64,000 nucleotides of DNA from G965197675 sp965197675. Its GTDB lineage: Bacteria > Chloroflexota > Dehalococcoidia > Plut-88900. The notes beneath the pieces were generated by a model, which was not told where the DNA came from, made no database searches, and saw nothing but the letters and a program-made list of their open reading frames with translations. A program made the position numbers and the translations under genes. Position 1 is the stretch's first letter. Each line of letters opens with the position of its first letter. Below are positions 24,522 through 33,651 of this stretch, piece after piece. The stretch covers positions 2,046,001-2,110,000 of the forward strand of contig OZ240221.1 in assembly GCA_965197675.1 (NCBI GenBank), in the 5' to 3' direction.

Positions 24522-25295
24522 TCAGACCAGGCTCTTGGTCTGACCGCCATCAATGTTAATACAGGCTCCGGTAAGAAATCCGGCGCGTTCCGATGCCAAG
24601 TATGCCACTAAGTCGCCCACCGGTTCTGCCCACCCAAACCGACCCATAGGAAGATGGTCTTCGACAAATCTATCGACAGTTGACTTAGGTTCATTCTCAA
24701 TGAAGGCTTCCCAAACACTCCCAGGGTAGAGAATCGAACCGGGCGCAACAGCATTCACCAGGATGTTATATGGAGCCAGGTCCATAGCCAGGTGCTTGGA
24801 GAAACCATTAAGTGCAGCCTTCGCAGTCATGTAAGATAGCTCGCCTCCATATTCTCTCCCCCAGATGGAGGAGATATTGATGATTCGACCCCAACGGCTC
24901 TCCTTCATTCCAGGCACTACTAGCTTGGTTAGGCGCATAGCGCCGTATAGGTTCAGGTTCATAGTCTCTTCCATCTGCTCCATCGACGTCCGCTCTACAC
25001 TATAACCACCAAGAGAACCTCCGACGTTGTTGACCAAGATGTCAACCGGCCCCAAGGTGATTGCAGCATCGTATATGCGCTGCGCATCCTCGGACCGGCA
25101 CACATCTGCCACTAAGGCAGCCACCTTCACTCCGATATTCTTAAGCTCCTGCTCCGTCTGTCTCAATCGCTCTGCACCACGAGCGCAGATAGCAACATGA
25201 CACCCCTCCGCTGCCAGCGATAGGGCTGCCTGCCTCCCCAAGCCGCGGCTGCCGCCGGTAACTATGGCCACCTTATCTTTGATTCCTAGATCCAA
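24522..25295 (-). CDS. SDR-family oxidoreductase
   Basis: A 257-residue classical short-chain dehydrogenase: IVTGGSRGLGRQAALSLA cofactor motif, NNVGG, catalytic ISS...SYMTAKAALNG (Tyr-x3-Lys), APGSILYPG, and the C-terminal CINIDGGQ. It should be an NAD(P)H-dependent 3-oxoacyl reductase-like or related alcohol dehydrogenase; the substrate is unknown. A TTG start behind GGAGGTGA is supported. It is monocistronic and divergent from the isocitrate-lyase-superfamily gene. Confidence 0.93.
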   Translation of the reverse strand: MDLGIKDKVAIVTGGSRGLGRQAALSLAAEGCHVAICARGAERLRQTEQELKNIGVKVAALVADVCRSEDAQRIYDAAITLGPVDILVNNVGGSLGGYSVERTSMEQMEETMNLNLYGAMRLTKLVVPGMKESRWGRIINISSIWGREYGGELSYMTAKAALNGFSKHLAMDLAPYNILVNAVAPGSILYPGSVWEAFIENEPKSTVDRFVEDHLPMGRFGWAEPVGDLVAYLASERAGFLTGACINIDGGQTKSLV

Positions 25296-25455
25296 TAGTC
25301 ACCTCCTCTTAGATTGCCTCATTTATCCTTTCGAGTCGCAGATCAATATCTATTGCTATATTATATTCGTATCTCGAAAGCTGTGAGAATCTAAAGCTGA
25401 CTCAGCATGATAAAATTCACTACACCAAACTGCTTTCAAGTGAAAGGAGCCAAGC

Positions 25456-26409
25456 ATGGAAAAGTCCAAGAGCCGAGTTTTGAGGCAGCTCATCGAAAAT
25501 CCAGAACCGTTAATACTTCCCTATGGTGCCTGTGCAATACACGCTGTGATGGCCGAGAAGTTTGGGTTCAAGGCTGTAGCCCTCTCGGGAGGATGGGCCA
25601 CAGGCTACCTTCTGGGTCGACCTGATGTAAGCCTCATATCGCTAACGGAGATGGCCAACCTCGCCAGGTATATGGCCATGGCAACTAATCTTCCCGTGGT
25701 TGCTGACATCGATCAAGGGTTCGGAAACGCCATAAACACCTATTACACAGTAAAGACGATGATTAACGCCGGCTGTGCGGGACTTCACATCGAAGACCAA
25801 CCCTACCCCAAGCGCTGCGGCTTTGTTGAGGGTAAGGAGATAGTATCTCTAGAGGAGATGGTGGGTAAGCTGCAAGCAGCCCGAGACGCTAAGATGGAGA
25901 TGGACCCGGATTTCGTGATTATCTCCCGCATTGACTCTCTTACCGCTGCGGGAGGGGGATTTGAAGAAACGGTTAATCGAGCAAGAGCCTACAGGGAAGA
26001 AGGGGGAGTGGATGTCGTCTATATCGAGGGTGCTCGCTCTGTAGACGAGATACGTCAGTTTAGAGACGCCATAGATGGCCCTTTATTCTGCAGTACATTC
26101 GGCATCGAGCCTCACCCTTCGGTCCAAGAGATGAAGGAGTTGGGGCAGTGCGTCATCCAGTTTTCGGAGATGATCTGTGAACCCGCCGTCATTGCTGCGT
26201 GGGATGTGCTAGAGGCAGTCCAACAAAGGGGTCTTTCCGCGTGGAACGAGTATCTGGAAAGGACAAAGGGACACCCCCTTTCTCGACTGGGCAACTTTGA
26301 CTTGGTCGGGATGCCCAATGTGAGGGTCATGGAAGAGAAATATCTCCCCAAAGACCAGCTGAAGAAATACGAGGAATCTACAGGAATTTACAAGATGACT
26401 GAGAGATAG
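25456..26409 (+). CDS. Isocitrate lyase / PEP mutase superfamily enzyme
   Basis: A 317-residue alpha/beta barrel: VADIDQGFGNAINTYYTVKT (metal-binding Asp residues), GLHIEDQPYPKRCG with the catalytic K119-R-C-G loop, and ISRIDSLTA. The Cys in KRCG is typical of C-C lyases (isocitrate lyase, 2-methylisocitrate lyase) rather than PEP mutase or phosphonopyruvate hydrolase. It is shorter than true isocitrate lyase, so a methylisocitrate- or dimethylmalate-lyase-like role is more likely. AAGGAG before ATG is a good SD. No methylcitrate-cycle genes are adjacent. Confidence 0.88.
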   Translation: MEKSKSRVLRQLIENPEPLILPYGACAIHAVMAEKFGFKAVALSGGWATGYLLGRPDVSLISLTEMANLARYMAMATNLPVVADIDQGFGNAINTYYTVKTMINAGCAGLHIEDQPYPKRCGFVEGKEIVSLEEMVGKLQAARDAKMEMDPDFVIISRIDSLTAAGGGFEETVNRARAYREEGGVDVVYIEGARSVDEIRQFRDAIDGPLFCSTFGIEPHPSVQEMKELGQCVIQFSEMICEPAVIAAWDVLEAVQQRGLSAWNEYLERTKGHPLSRLGNFDLVGMPNVRVMEEKYLPKDQLKKYEESTGIYKMTER

Positions 26410-26614
26410 TAACTCATGTCTGTGGTTCAGTCCTGTAGAACGACTTGTGCAACACCGGGCTTACATCAACCTACCGCAATGACTCCTTAATCCTTGCGTC
26501 TTTGAGGTGTCAATAGGCTCTTCAGGGCGGTGCGCACCTCACCCGGCTTGAGGTCAGTAATCCAAACGATCCCAAGAACTGCTTTTGGAAGAAATCCAGA
26601 AGCTCCCCGTTGAA

Positions 26615-26980
26615 CTACCTTCGGGTCATCAGTTCCAGAACGTGACCGTTAGGATCCTTGAAGTATATGCCCCTGCCTCCCAAGCGATGATTCAACTTCA
26701 TGTCATCCTGGCTGTAAGGTTCACTTCCGTAAGGAATCTCCTCAGCCTTGATCCTGGCAAAGATAGCATCAAACTCATCATCACTGACATGGAAGGCATA
26801 GTGGTGGCTATTGAAGTCGCCGCTTTCACTGAAGTCGAGAGTCAAGCTGTGATTCACCCTCACAGGCGCGAAATGTCCGGCGTTTCCCTCGTACTTCAAG
26901 CCGAATATCTTGGCGAAGAATTCCGCAGAAGCAACTTTGTCACGAGAGGGAACTATGGTGTGATCCAGAATAATAGTCAC
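26615..26980 (-). CDS. VOC-superfamily (glyoxalase / extradiol dioxygenase-like) protein
   Basis: A 121-residue vicinal-oxygen-chelate protein: DHTIVPSRDKVASAEFFAKI, FGLKYEG, HHYAFHVSDDEFDAIFARIK, and GRGIYFKDPNGHVLELM with the metal-ligand Glu. One betaalphabetabetabeta pair in a single chain, so it would dimerise. Its reaction cannot be told. The start is a GTG behind GGAGGAG. Confidence 0.88.
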   Translation of the reverse strand: MTIILDHTIVPSRDKVASAEFFAKIFGLKYEGNAGHFAPVRVNHSLTLDFSESGDFNSHHYAFHVSDDEFDAIFARIKAEEIPYGSEPYSQDDMKLNHRLGGRGIYFKDPNGHVLELMTRR

Positions 26981-27142
26981 GTAGCTCCTCCTCTCTAATT
27001 ATTGTATTGTCTTGTAACTCCATCGACTGAGTTTACCTGAGATACTCCATTAAGGTTAGGCCAATCCTTTGCTGGGCTAACTGAAGACCTGTAACTCCAC
27101 TGTACAACTCAGGGCGTTACAGGACAAGGTTTATGCGAAACC

Positions 27143-27330
27143 TAGATTCTCCACCTCCAACACTCTTTCCTTGAGGGAGAGGGCTGGAGTGAGGGCGAAG
27201 GCTTTCCTCTGTCCTCCCTTGGATTCCCGTGTCAAGCACGGGAATGACGGGATGGGGAGTGGGAGCATCCTTCTACAAGCTCAGGGTGAGCGGAGACACC
27301 ACGTGCTCCGGGGGGAAGGTGACAGGGGAA
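27143..27330. repeat. Composite intergenic repeat with an intact hairpin element
   Basis: Contains CCTAGATTCTCCACCT (family-D start, 27142-27157), the intact 31-base hairpin GGATTCCCGTGTCAAGCACG... (27221-27251) and TCCTTCTACAAGCTCAGG..GAGCGG (about 27270-27293). No gene is seen in 26981-27395. Confidence 0.65.
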
Positions 27331-27349
27331 TTTTAGCTCCCACTTCTCT

Positions 27350-27379
27350 TTGACTCTTTATCTCATCATCTCGTAAACT
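27350..27379 (+). promoter_or_regulatory. Probable promoter for nicotinate phosphoribosyltransferase
   Basis: TTGACT (27350-27355), an 18-base spacer and TAAACT (27374-27379), ending 16 bases before the ATG at 27396, so the mRNA leader would be very short. Confidence 0.4.
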
Positions 27380-27395
27380 AACACGAGATTCTCGA

Positions 27396-28775
27396 ATGCA
27401 CGATTCTCATATGGGCAGCTTTAATCATCCTAAACCCTCGAGTCTAGGGTTGTTCACAGACCTGTACGAGTTGGCCATGTCCCAATGCTACTTTGAAGAA
27501 GGCATGGACGCACCTGCCACCTTCAGCCTCTTCGTTCGCAAGTTCCCCCCTAACCGCTCGTATTTCGTCTCCGCTGGATTGGAAGACGTGCTCCGCTACC
27601 TCGAGGACTTTCACTTCGCTCCTGAGGACATCGATTACCTTCACCAAACGGACATGTTCTCCGCCGATTTCTTAGACTATTTAAAGAACGTGGGTTTCAC
27701 CGGCGAGGTCTGGGCAATGCCCGAGGGGCGATTGTACTTCTGCGATGAGCCTATTTTAGAGATCACCGCTCCCATCATAGAAGCCCAATTGGTGGAGACT
27801 TACGTCATAAACCAGATGAACCTGCAGAGCCTGATCGCCACCAAGGCGGCACGAACCATCTGGGCTGTTCAGGGTCGATCAGTGGTAGACTTCGGCCTGA
27901 GACGCACTCAAGGTGTAGATGCTGGCTTGAAGGTGACTCGGTCTAGCTACATAGCTGGATGTCAGAGCACAAGCAACGTGCTCGCCGGGCTCCAATACAA
28001 AATTCCCGTAACTGGTACCATGGCCCATTCCTTTGTCGCCAGCTTCGAACACGAGAGCGATTCTTTTAGAGCCTTTGCTCGCAGCTTCCCGGATGATACT
28101 GTACTACTGATCGATACCTACGATACCATTCAGGGCGCTCACAAGGCCGTCGAAGTAGGCAAGGAGATGGAAGCAAACGGGAAACGACTTGTTGGCGTCA
28201 GATTGGACAGCGGTGATATATTGCGCCTGAGTAAAGAGGTGCGGCGTATTCTAGACGAGGCGGGTCTAGGCTACGTCAAGATCGTGGCCAGCGGAGGCCT
28301 GGATGAGTATCAGGCCGATCATCTGGTTCGAAACGGCGCTCCCATTGATAGCTTCGGAGTGGGGACTAAGATGGCCGTGTCTGCAGATGCGCCCTGGCTG
28401 GACATAGTGTACAAGCTGGTACGTTATCAGGACAGGCCTGTATTGAAACTCAGCACCGATAAGGCATCGTTGCCCGATGAAAAGCAGGTCTTTCGGTATC
28501 GTGGGGAAGACGGCTATCTCGCCAAAGACGTTGTAGCCCTACGCTCTGAAAACACAAACAATACGGGGTCGGAGCCTCTTTTGAGCAGAGTGATGGGGGG
28601 TGGGAAAACACTGATCCGCCTTCCCGATGTCCAAGAGATTCGAAAGCGGCTCCGGGAGGAGTTCAGCCTATTGCCTCTCAACTACAAGTCCATCAATGAA
28701 CCGGAGTGCTACCCTGTTGAGATCAGTTCTAGATTGCGCAGCCTGAGGGACCAGATTCAACAATCAGTGAAGTAA
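27396..28775 (+). CDS. pncB: Nicotinate phosphoribosyltransferase
   Basis: A 459-residue enzyme of NAD salvage converting nicotinate and PRPP to nicotinate mononucleotide. Family signatures: LFTDLYELAMSQCYFEEGM at the N-terminus, VVDFGLRRTQG, GTMAHSFVASFEHE with His211 as the likely phosphorylated or catalytic His, LIDTYDT, GVRLDSGD and IVASGGLDEY. Length and order match the bacterial enzyme. A downstream in-frame ATG at residue 6 is an alternative start. It leads a possible operon with two SDR genes 25 bases downstream. Confidence 0.95.
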   Translation: MHDSHMGSFNHPKPSSLGLFTDLYELAMSQCYFEEGMDAPATFSLFVRKFPPNRSYFVSAGLEDVLRYLEDFHFAPEDIDYLHQTDMFSADFLDYLKNVGFTGEVWAMPEGRLYFCDEPILEITAPIIEAQLVETYVINQMNLQSLIATKAARTIWAVQGRSVVDFGLRRTQGVDAGLKVTRSSYIAGCQSTSNVLAGLQYKIPVTGTMAHSFVASFEHESDSFRAFARSFPDDTVLLIDTYDTIQGAHKAVEVGKEMEANGKRLVGVRLDSGDILRLSKEVRRILDEAGLGYVKIVASGGLDEYQADHLVRNGAPIDSFGVGTKMAVSADAPWLDIVYKLVRYQDRPVLKLSTDKASLPDEKQVFRYRGEDGYLAKDVVALRSENTNNTGSEPLLSRVMGGGKTLIRLPDVQEIRKRLREEFSLLPLNYKSINEPECYPVEISSRLRSLRDQIQQSVK

Positions 28776-28800
28776 AGGGAGATAGCATAGGAATCAACTC

Positions 28801-29619
28801 ATGTTCAAAGAATTCAGTCTCGAAGAAAAAACAGCCTTAGTTACCGGAGGTGGGAGAGGGTTGGGAAAGGTCATGGCTCTGACGATGGCAGAGGCGGGAG
28901 CCGATGTCGCGGTAGTCGCTCGTACGACCAAGGAAGTGGAAGTGACAGCTGACGCTATCCAAAAGCAGGGCAGACGCTCCCTTGCATTAACGACGGACGT
29001 AACCGATTCTGCTCAGGTAGATGAGATGGTCTCTAAAGCAACACGAGAGTTGGGTCGCATCGATATTCTGGTGAACAACGCGGGTCTCAGCCTCGGCGCT
29101 ATACCCGTCGTGCCTCTACCAGAACCGCCCGAGCACGGTATCACCTGGGCTATCGATACGGGTTTCAGTGATGAGAACTGGAACGCCATTGTCCAGACCA
29201 ATCTCTACAGCGCCTTCTACTGTGCTAGGGCAGTGGCCCCACAGATGGTGGAGAGGCGTAGCGGCAAGATCATTAACATAGCCTCAGTTCGGGGCCTAAT
29301 GGCCGAGTCGTATTATGCTGCGTATGACAGCAGCAAAGCAGCGATGAAAATGCTGACGAAAGCCCTTGCCCTGGAGTGGGCCAAGTACAACATCAATGTG
29401 AACGGTATAGGTCCTGGCTGGTTCATAACCGAGTTGACCCAGTCCAGGTTCGACGATCCTGAGTTTTACAAGCGTAGTGTCCAGGAGATTCCGCTAGGTA
29501 GGTTGACTGATTCTCGTGAGTTGGGGTTGCTGGTGGTATATCTAGCCAGCCCCGCCTCCGACTGGATGACTGGGCAGGTAATATATCTGGATGGCGGACA
29601 ATCGGCACTACACAGCTGA
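28801..29619 (+). CDS. SDR-family oxidoreductase, copy A
   Basis: A 272-residue short-chain dehydrogenase: TGGGRGLGKVMALTMAEAGA, NNAGLS, catalytic Y175 and K179 in YDSSKAAMKML, NGIGPGWFITELT, and the C-terminal IYLDGGQ. An insertion after NNAGLS (PVVPLPEPPEHGITWAIDTG) is larger than usual and may shape the substrate pocket. It lies between pncB and another SDR, 28 bases before the latter, so co-transcription is likely. Confidence 0.92.
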   Translation: MFKEFSLEEKTALVTGGGRGLGKVMALTMAEAGADVAVVARTTKEVEVTADAIQKQGRRSLALTTDVTDSAQVDEMVSKATRELGRIDILVNNAGLSLGAIPVVPLPEPPEHGITWAIDTGFSDENWNAIVQTNLYSAFYCARAVAPQMVERRSGKIINIASVRGLMAESYYAAYDSSKAAMKMLTKALALEWAKYNINVNGIGPGWFITELTQSRFDDPEFYKRSVQEIPLGRLTDSRELGLLVVYLASPASDWMTGQVIYLDGGQSALHS

Positions 29620-29647
29620 TACACTAAACACTTGATGGAGGGGAGAT

Positions 29648-30460
29648 ATGGGAGAACTCGACGGGCAGGTAGCCATCGTAACCGGGGCGGGCAGACTAAG
29701 AGGCATAGGCAGGGCCGCTGCGGTATCTCTGGCGAAACTGGGCGCCGACGTGGTGGTGACAGGGACTGGACGCGACCCTGCGACTTTCCCAGAGGATGAA
29801 AAGGCCATCGGCTGGAAGGACGTGGAAGGAACCGCCGAACAGGTCAGAGCCTTGAGTCGTCGCGCGCTCCCCCTGACGGTTGACGTGACCAACTCGAATC
29901 ACGTGGACATGATGGTAGACAGGACGTTGAAGGAGCTTGGACGCATCGACATTCTGATCAACAACTCGGCCTATGCCAAAGGAAGGGACAGAGTGCCGAC
30001 TGTAGAGATGGAGCAGGATGTCTTCCAAAAGGTGGTAGACGTGAAGGTGTTGGGCACCTTTCTTTGCTCAAAGGCCGTGGCAAAGGTTCTCATCGATCAG
30101 AAGCAGGGAGGAAAGATAGTCAACATATCATCTGGCGCGGGCAAATCTGGAGATGCCAATACGCTGGCCTACTGCGCCGCATGTTTTGCTCAGATAGGCA
30201 TGACCCAGACCCTAGCCAAGGAGCTAGGCCCCTATGGAATTAATGTAAACTGCGTGTGTCCAGGGTTAGTGGACACATCCAGAGTTGACGATATTGGGCG
30301 GGGAAAGGCCTGGGGGGAATACTCTCAAAGTGTTCCCATACGCCGTCTTGGCACTGACGAGGAACTGGGCGACTTTGTAGCCTACCTGTGCACCAAGGCA
30401 GCGTCATGGATCCATGGACAGTCTATCAACGTCGACGGCGGCGAAGTGATGACCCACTGA
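29648..30460 (+). CDS. SDR-family protein lacking the catalytic Lys, copy B
   Basis: A 270-residue SDR with a normal cofactor motif (TGAGRLRGIGRAAAVSLAKL), NNSA, VNISSGAGKSG, NCVCPGLVDTSRV and SINVDGG. At the active site the Tyr175 is kept but the position four residues on is Cys179 (YCAACFAQ), where the family has Lys; the codon is TGT, three changes from Lys. The rest is well conserved, so it is not an obvious pseudogene. It may use another residue, bind without turnover, or act with the preceding paralogue (Y175/K179 intact). SD GAGGGGAG precedes ATG. Confidence 0.88.
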   Translation: MGELDGQVAIVTGAGRLRGIGRAAAVSLAKLGADVVVTGTGRDPATFPEDEKAIGWKDVEGTAEQVRALSRRALPLTVDVTNSNHVDMMVDRTLKELGRIDILINNSAYAKGRDRVPTVEMEQDVFQKVVDVKVLGTFLCSKAVAKVLIDQKQGGKIVNISSGAGKSGDANTLAYCAACFAQIGMTQTLAKELGPYGINVNCVCPGLVDTSRVDDIGRGKAWGEYSQSVPIRRLGTDEELGDFVAYLCTKAASWIHGQSINVDGGEVMTH

Positions 30461-30474
30461 TATGGCAACGAGGG

Positions 30475-31851
30475 CTAGCCCACCTCTTTCGTTACGTCTG
30501 CCAGCACCTCGCCGAGATTACGCACCACGTAATCCACATCGTCCCTGGTTATGCACAGGGGAGGACTCAGATAAATCATATCGCCGCCGCGCTGCCTGGT
30601 GAGGATGCCATGACTAAGGAAGCCCTTGGTAAGCTTTTCTCCGACATTCGCCTCTTTGGGAAACTTCTCCTTTGTCTTTCTGTCCTTCACCAGCTCGATA
30701 GCGGCCAGGAGGCCCAGTCCCCTGATGTCACCAACAATGGAGTGCTCATAAAGGGTTTGGAGTTGCTCGAGGAAGTATTTGCCCATTTGAGCTGAGTTCT
30801 CGACTAGGTTCTCCCTTTCGATCAGCTCCAGATTGGTCAGGGAAGCAACCGCCGCCCCGGGATGCCCTCCGAAGGTTAACAGATGACGAAGGGTCTTTTC
30901 TTCTTCACCTACGAAAGTGTCAGCCACCTCTTTTCGGACCACTGCTGCCCCAACAGGCACGTACCCACTGGATAACCCTTTCGCCACGGTCATGATGTCC
31001 GGTTGGAGGCCCCAATGCTCCGAGGCGAACATCTTTCCCGTTCTCCCGAAGCCTGTGATCACTTCGTCTACTATAAGCAAGATGCCATATTTATCACATA
31101 TAGATCGTAGAGTTGGCCAATACTGGAAGTGAGGGATCATCAACCTGGAAGTGGAGATGGGCTCACCTATCACGGCCGCCACTGTTTCAGGGCCCTCATG
31201 CTCAATTGCTCGCTCGATGTCGTAAGCGCACTCCAAGTTACACTCAGGGAGGTTACTGCAATGTACACAGCGATAGTGATCGGGTTGGGTCACGTGGATG
31301 TTTCCGGGCATTAAGGGACCATAATGCTGTGGCCCCGCCGATAGACTGCCACCGAGACTGATGGTTCCGAGAGTTGCCCCATGGTAAGAGCCTCTTCGGC
31401 TAATGATCTTGAACCTGCCTGAGTTACCCTTCTGTCTGTGGTAGGCCTTGGCGATCTTGAGAGCAGACTCCACGGCCTCTGATCCGCCACTAACCATGAA
31501 CACCCTGGACTTTTTGTCAGGGGCGATGCTAGCCAGCTTGGCAACCAGCTTCAACGTGGGAACGCTGGTAGTATTCTCGGGAGCGTAATGAATATGGCGA
31601 AGCTGCTCGCTGACCGCATCTGCTATCTCAGTTCGGCCATAGCCCAGATTTACCAACCACATGCCGGCCAATACATCTATGAACTTTTTGCCCTCGGTAT
31701 CCGTTACCCAGCATCCTTCTCCTTCGGCTATGACGTGGAGTCCGTCGGGTTTGGCCAGGTCTGCTACTTGCTGCTCATGAGGCCAGAAATGGTCCAGAGC
31801 CATCTGCTTCAACTCGTCGAACTTGGGCTGGCTGCCTACAGTAGAAGCCAT
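30475..31851 (-). CDS. Class-III PLP-dependent aminotransferase
   Basis: About 458 residues, omega-amino acid / aspartate-type aminotransferase family. Landmarks: VTDTEGKKFIDVLAGMWLVN, VSGGSEAVESALKIAKAYH, SRRGSYHGATLGTISLGGS, LIVDEVITGFGRTGKMFA and the PLP lysine in TVAKGLSSGYVPVGA. It transfers an amino group from an amine or amino acid to a keto acid. ATG 31851 is chosen over 31869 because GGAGGTG lies just before it. An unusual CVHCSNLPECNLEC cluster (four Cys) in the middle recurs in some environmental members and could bind metal. Confidence 0.93.
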   Translation of the reverse strand: MASTVGSQPKFDELKQMALDHFWPHEQQVADLAKPDGLHVIAEGEGCWVTDTEGKKFIDVLAGMWLVNLGYGRTEIADAVSEQLRHIHYAPENTTSVPTLKLVAKLASIAPDKKSRVFMVSGGSEAVESALKIAKAYHRQKGNSGRFKIISRRGSYHGATLGTISLGGSLSAGPQHYGPLMPGNIHVTQPDHYRCVHCSNLPECNLECAYDIERAIEHEGPETVAAVIGEPISTSRLMIPHFQYWPTLRSICDKYGILLIVDEVITGFGRTGKMFASEHWGLQPDIMTVAKGLSSGYVPVGAAVVRKEVADTFVGEEEKTLRHLLTFGGHPGAAVASLTNLELIERENLVENSAQMGKYFLEQLQTLYEHSIVGDIRGLGLLAAIELVKDRKTKEKFPKEANVGEKLTKGFLSHGILTRQRGGDMIYLSPPLCITRDDVDYVVRNLGEVLADVTKEVG

Positions 31852-31983
31852 GTGCACCTCCTTGGGCATTCTGGGTCTTGGGCACCATTTTACATCAAAA
31901 TTGGCAATATAGGTATCGTGAAAAGAGAGTAAGGGGCATTGACTTGGACAGAGGAGTATAGCAATGGAGTACCCTTAGTATCG

Positions 31984-33132
31984 TTATTTAGGCCTCCATC
32001 TCCTGCCTCCCTTGACCGTTAGTGTCGGAGCAAATCGTTGTTTGGTACGTATTTCGTTGCCCAACTTGTCATCGAAGGCGAAGTCTCCCTCCTCCAGCTC
32101 CAGAACAGCCGCATCTCCCTCTGCGCCAGGACGCAAAGTCCCTATGTCCTCTTGGCCAATCGTCGCTGCGGCGTTGGCAGTAACGCTCTTGATAACTTGC
32201 TCTACTGACATTCCCGACGCCAGGAATAGGGACATCAGACTCAGCATGTCATATCCTGGCTGCTCTCCTGGCCATACCCCTGTTATGTCGGTGCTGATGG
32301 TGTTGGGCAGCAGCTTCTCTTCGATGGCTACTTTACATATAGGGAGAGAGTAGTGCTTGGCGAAGCATGCGGTGTCCAACTGATAGCCCTTCTTATAGGC
32401 CGTCCAGACGTCGTCGTGGATGTATCCCTTATCATTGAGGACGTTGTATTTGGTGCCTTGGAAGATATGGGTGGCGATGTCGCCGGGCTTCAGATGCTGG
32501 AAAAGCTCGCCCATCGGCATTAGAGAGTCCATAACGTGGACCATCACCTTCTTGTTGGTATGGTCGGCGATCTCTCTCGCTGCTTTGAGAGCAGCATCGG
32601 CATGTTTTGCCGTGGTTCCGTCCGGTGACAGACGGACTTTGACCCCCAGAAGCACGTCGCTATTGGCCTCCACGCACTTGATGGCCTCTTCGGTTGTGGC
32701 GAACCGAAACTCCTCCAAGTCTGCCATGCCCAGGGCCCCCGTTATGTTGCTGCCAATGGCCGATAGGTGCAGGAAGGCGTAGATCCTGGTCTCAGACCGA
32801 TCGATCACATAGCGCCTGAAGCCTGGGAAGTTAGTCCATCCCGTGCTGCCTGCATCCACGGCAGTGGTGACTCCTACGGAGAGGTTGGTCTCGTCAGGGT
32901 CTGCGCCAAAGGGCGCTATGTCGATGGCGAAGTGGCCATGAAGATCGATCAGTCCCGGCACCACCAGCTTGCCAGATACATCTAACACCTCCGCGCCCTG
33001 CTCGCTGGAGACGGATTCGGCAACCGCTGCGACTTTACCGCCCTTGAAGGCCACGTCCCGCTTTCCACGCAGATTTTGAGCAGGATCGACAACCTCCCCA
33101 CCTTTCAGAATGAGATCGTAGTCCAGAGCCAT
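31984..33132 (-). CDS. Amidohydrolase/deacetylase family metallohydrolase
   Basis: A 382-residue amidohydrolase-superfamily protein: DLILKGGEVVDPAQNLRGKR, VVPGLIDLHGHF (metal HxH), GVKVRLSP with the lysine expected to be carbamylated, ISTDITG near the C-terminal Asp, and LRPGAEGDAAVLELEEG. It fits the EF_0837/AHA_3915-like group annotated as deacetylase or dihydroorotase-like, of uncertain substrate. SD AGGAGG precedes ATG. It follows a family-rich repeat cluster and is monocistronic. Confidence 0.9.
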   Translation of the reverse strand: MALDYDLILKGGEVVDPAQNLRGKRDVAFKGGKVAAVAESVSSEQGAEVLDVSGKLVVPGLIDLHGHFAIDIAPFGADPDETNLSVGVTTAVDAGSTGWTNFPGFRRYVIDRSETRIYAFLHLSAIGSNITGALGMADLEEFRFATTEEAIKCVEANSDVLLGVKVRLSPDGTTAKHADAALKAAREIADHTNKKVMVHVMDSLMPMGELFQHLKPGDIATHIFQGTKYNVLNDKGYIHDDVWTAYKKGYQLDTACFAKHYSLPICKVAIEEKLLPNTISTDITGVWPGEQPGYDMLSLMSLFLASGMSVEQVIKSVTANAAATIGQEDIGTLRPGAEGDAAVLELEEGDFAFDDKLGNEIRTKQRFAPTLTVKGGRRWRPK

Positions 33133-33259
33133 ATTCCCGCCTCCTATCCGGATGTTGAGTATTCAATCTGGGGTATCCTAATACTATGAGTGGACTCGCC
33201 TCATGTCAATCTCATGGATCTGCCTAGATTGCCCACACAAATAAGGCATAGGTATTTAT

Positions 33260-33620
33260 CCCACCCGCTCGGGCAGGTTTTTGTATGTGGGGGCACATTC
33301 CCCGGTCATGCTGAGGATAGGCCCCTCATACCCTCTGCCAGAGGAAGGTGTCCTTCTGGACTCTCCGTGGAGCTTCTGGAACAGGGTTCTCTGGATTCCC
33401 GTGTCAAGGCATGGGAATGACGGCATAGGGGATGAGAGGGCACCCTTCGACACGCTTACCATGAGCGGGGCGCCCTTCGCCATCGTGGGGGCATGAGATG
33501 GATTCCCGCCCGGAGGGGGAATTACGGGGAAGAAGGGGAGCATCTCCCAGACCTCCTGCCAGAGAGAGTCATCCCTCTGGACTCCCTCGGTGAAGGATTC
33601 AGGGACAGGGTTATTTAGGC
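33260..33620. repeat. Cluster of family-B and hairpin repeats
   Basis: Fills the 519-base gap 33133-33651. Contents: a family-B copy (33260-33390), a degenerate 31-base hairpin (33393-33423, CCGTGTCAAGGCATGGGAAT), the word CCCTTCGACACGCTTACCAT (about 33445) and a partial family-B tail (33549-33614, CTCCTGCCAGAGAG to GACAGGG). Several modules nested or joined; no gene. Confidence 0.65.
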
Positions 33621-33651
33621 GGGAGATGTGGAGCCGATAGAGTGTGGCCCA

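Noticed and set aside
26585..26998. 137-residue plus-strand ORF
   Set aside because: It is the complement of the VOC-family gene 26615-26980, which has a GTG behind GGAGGAG and clear family motifs.
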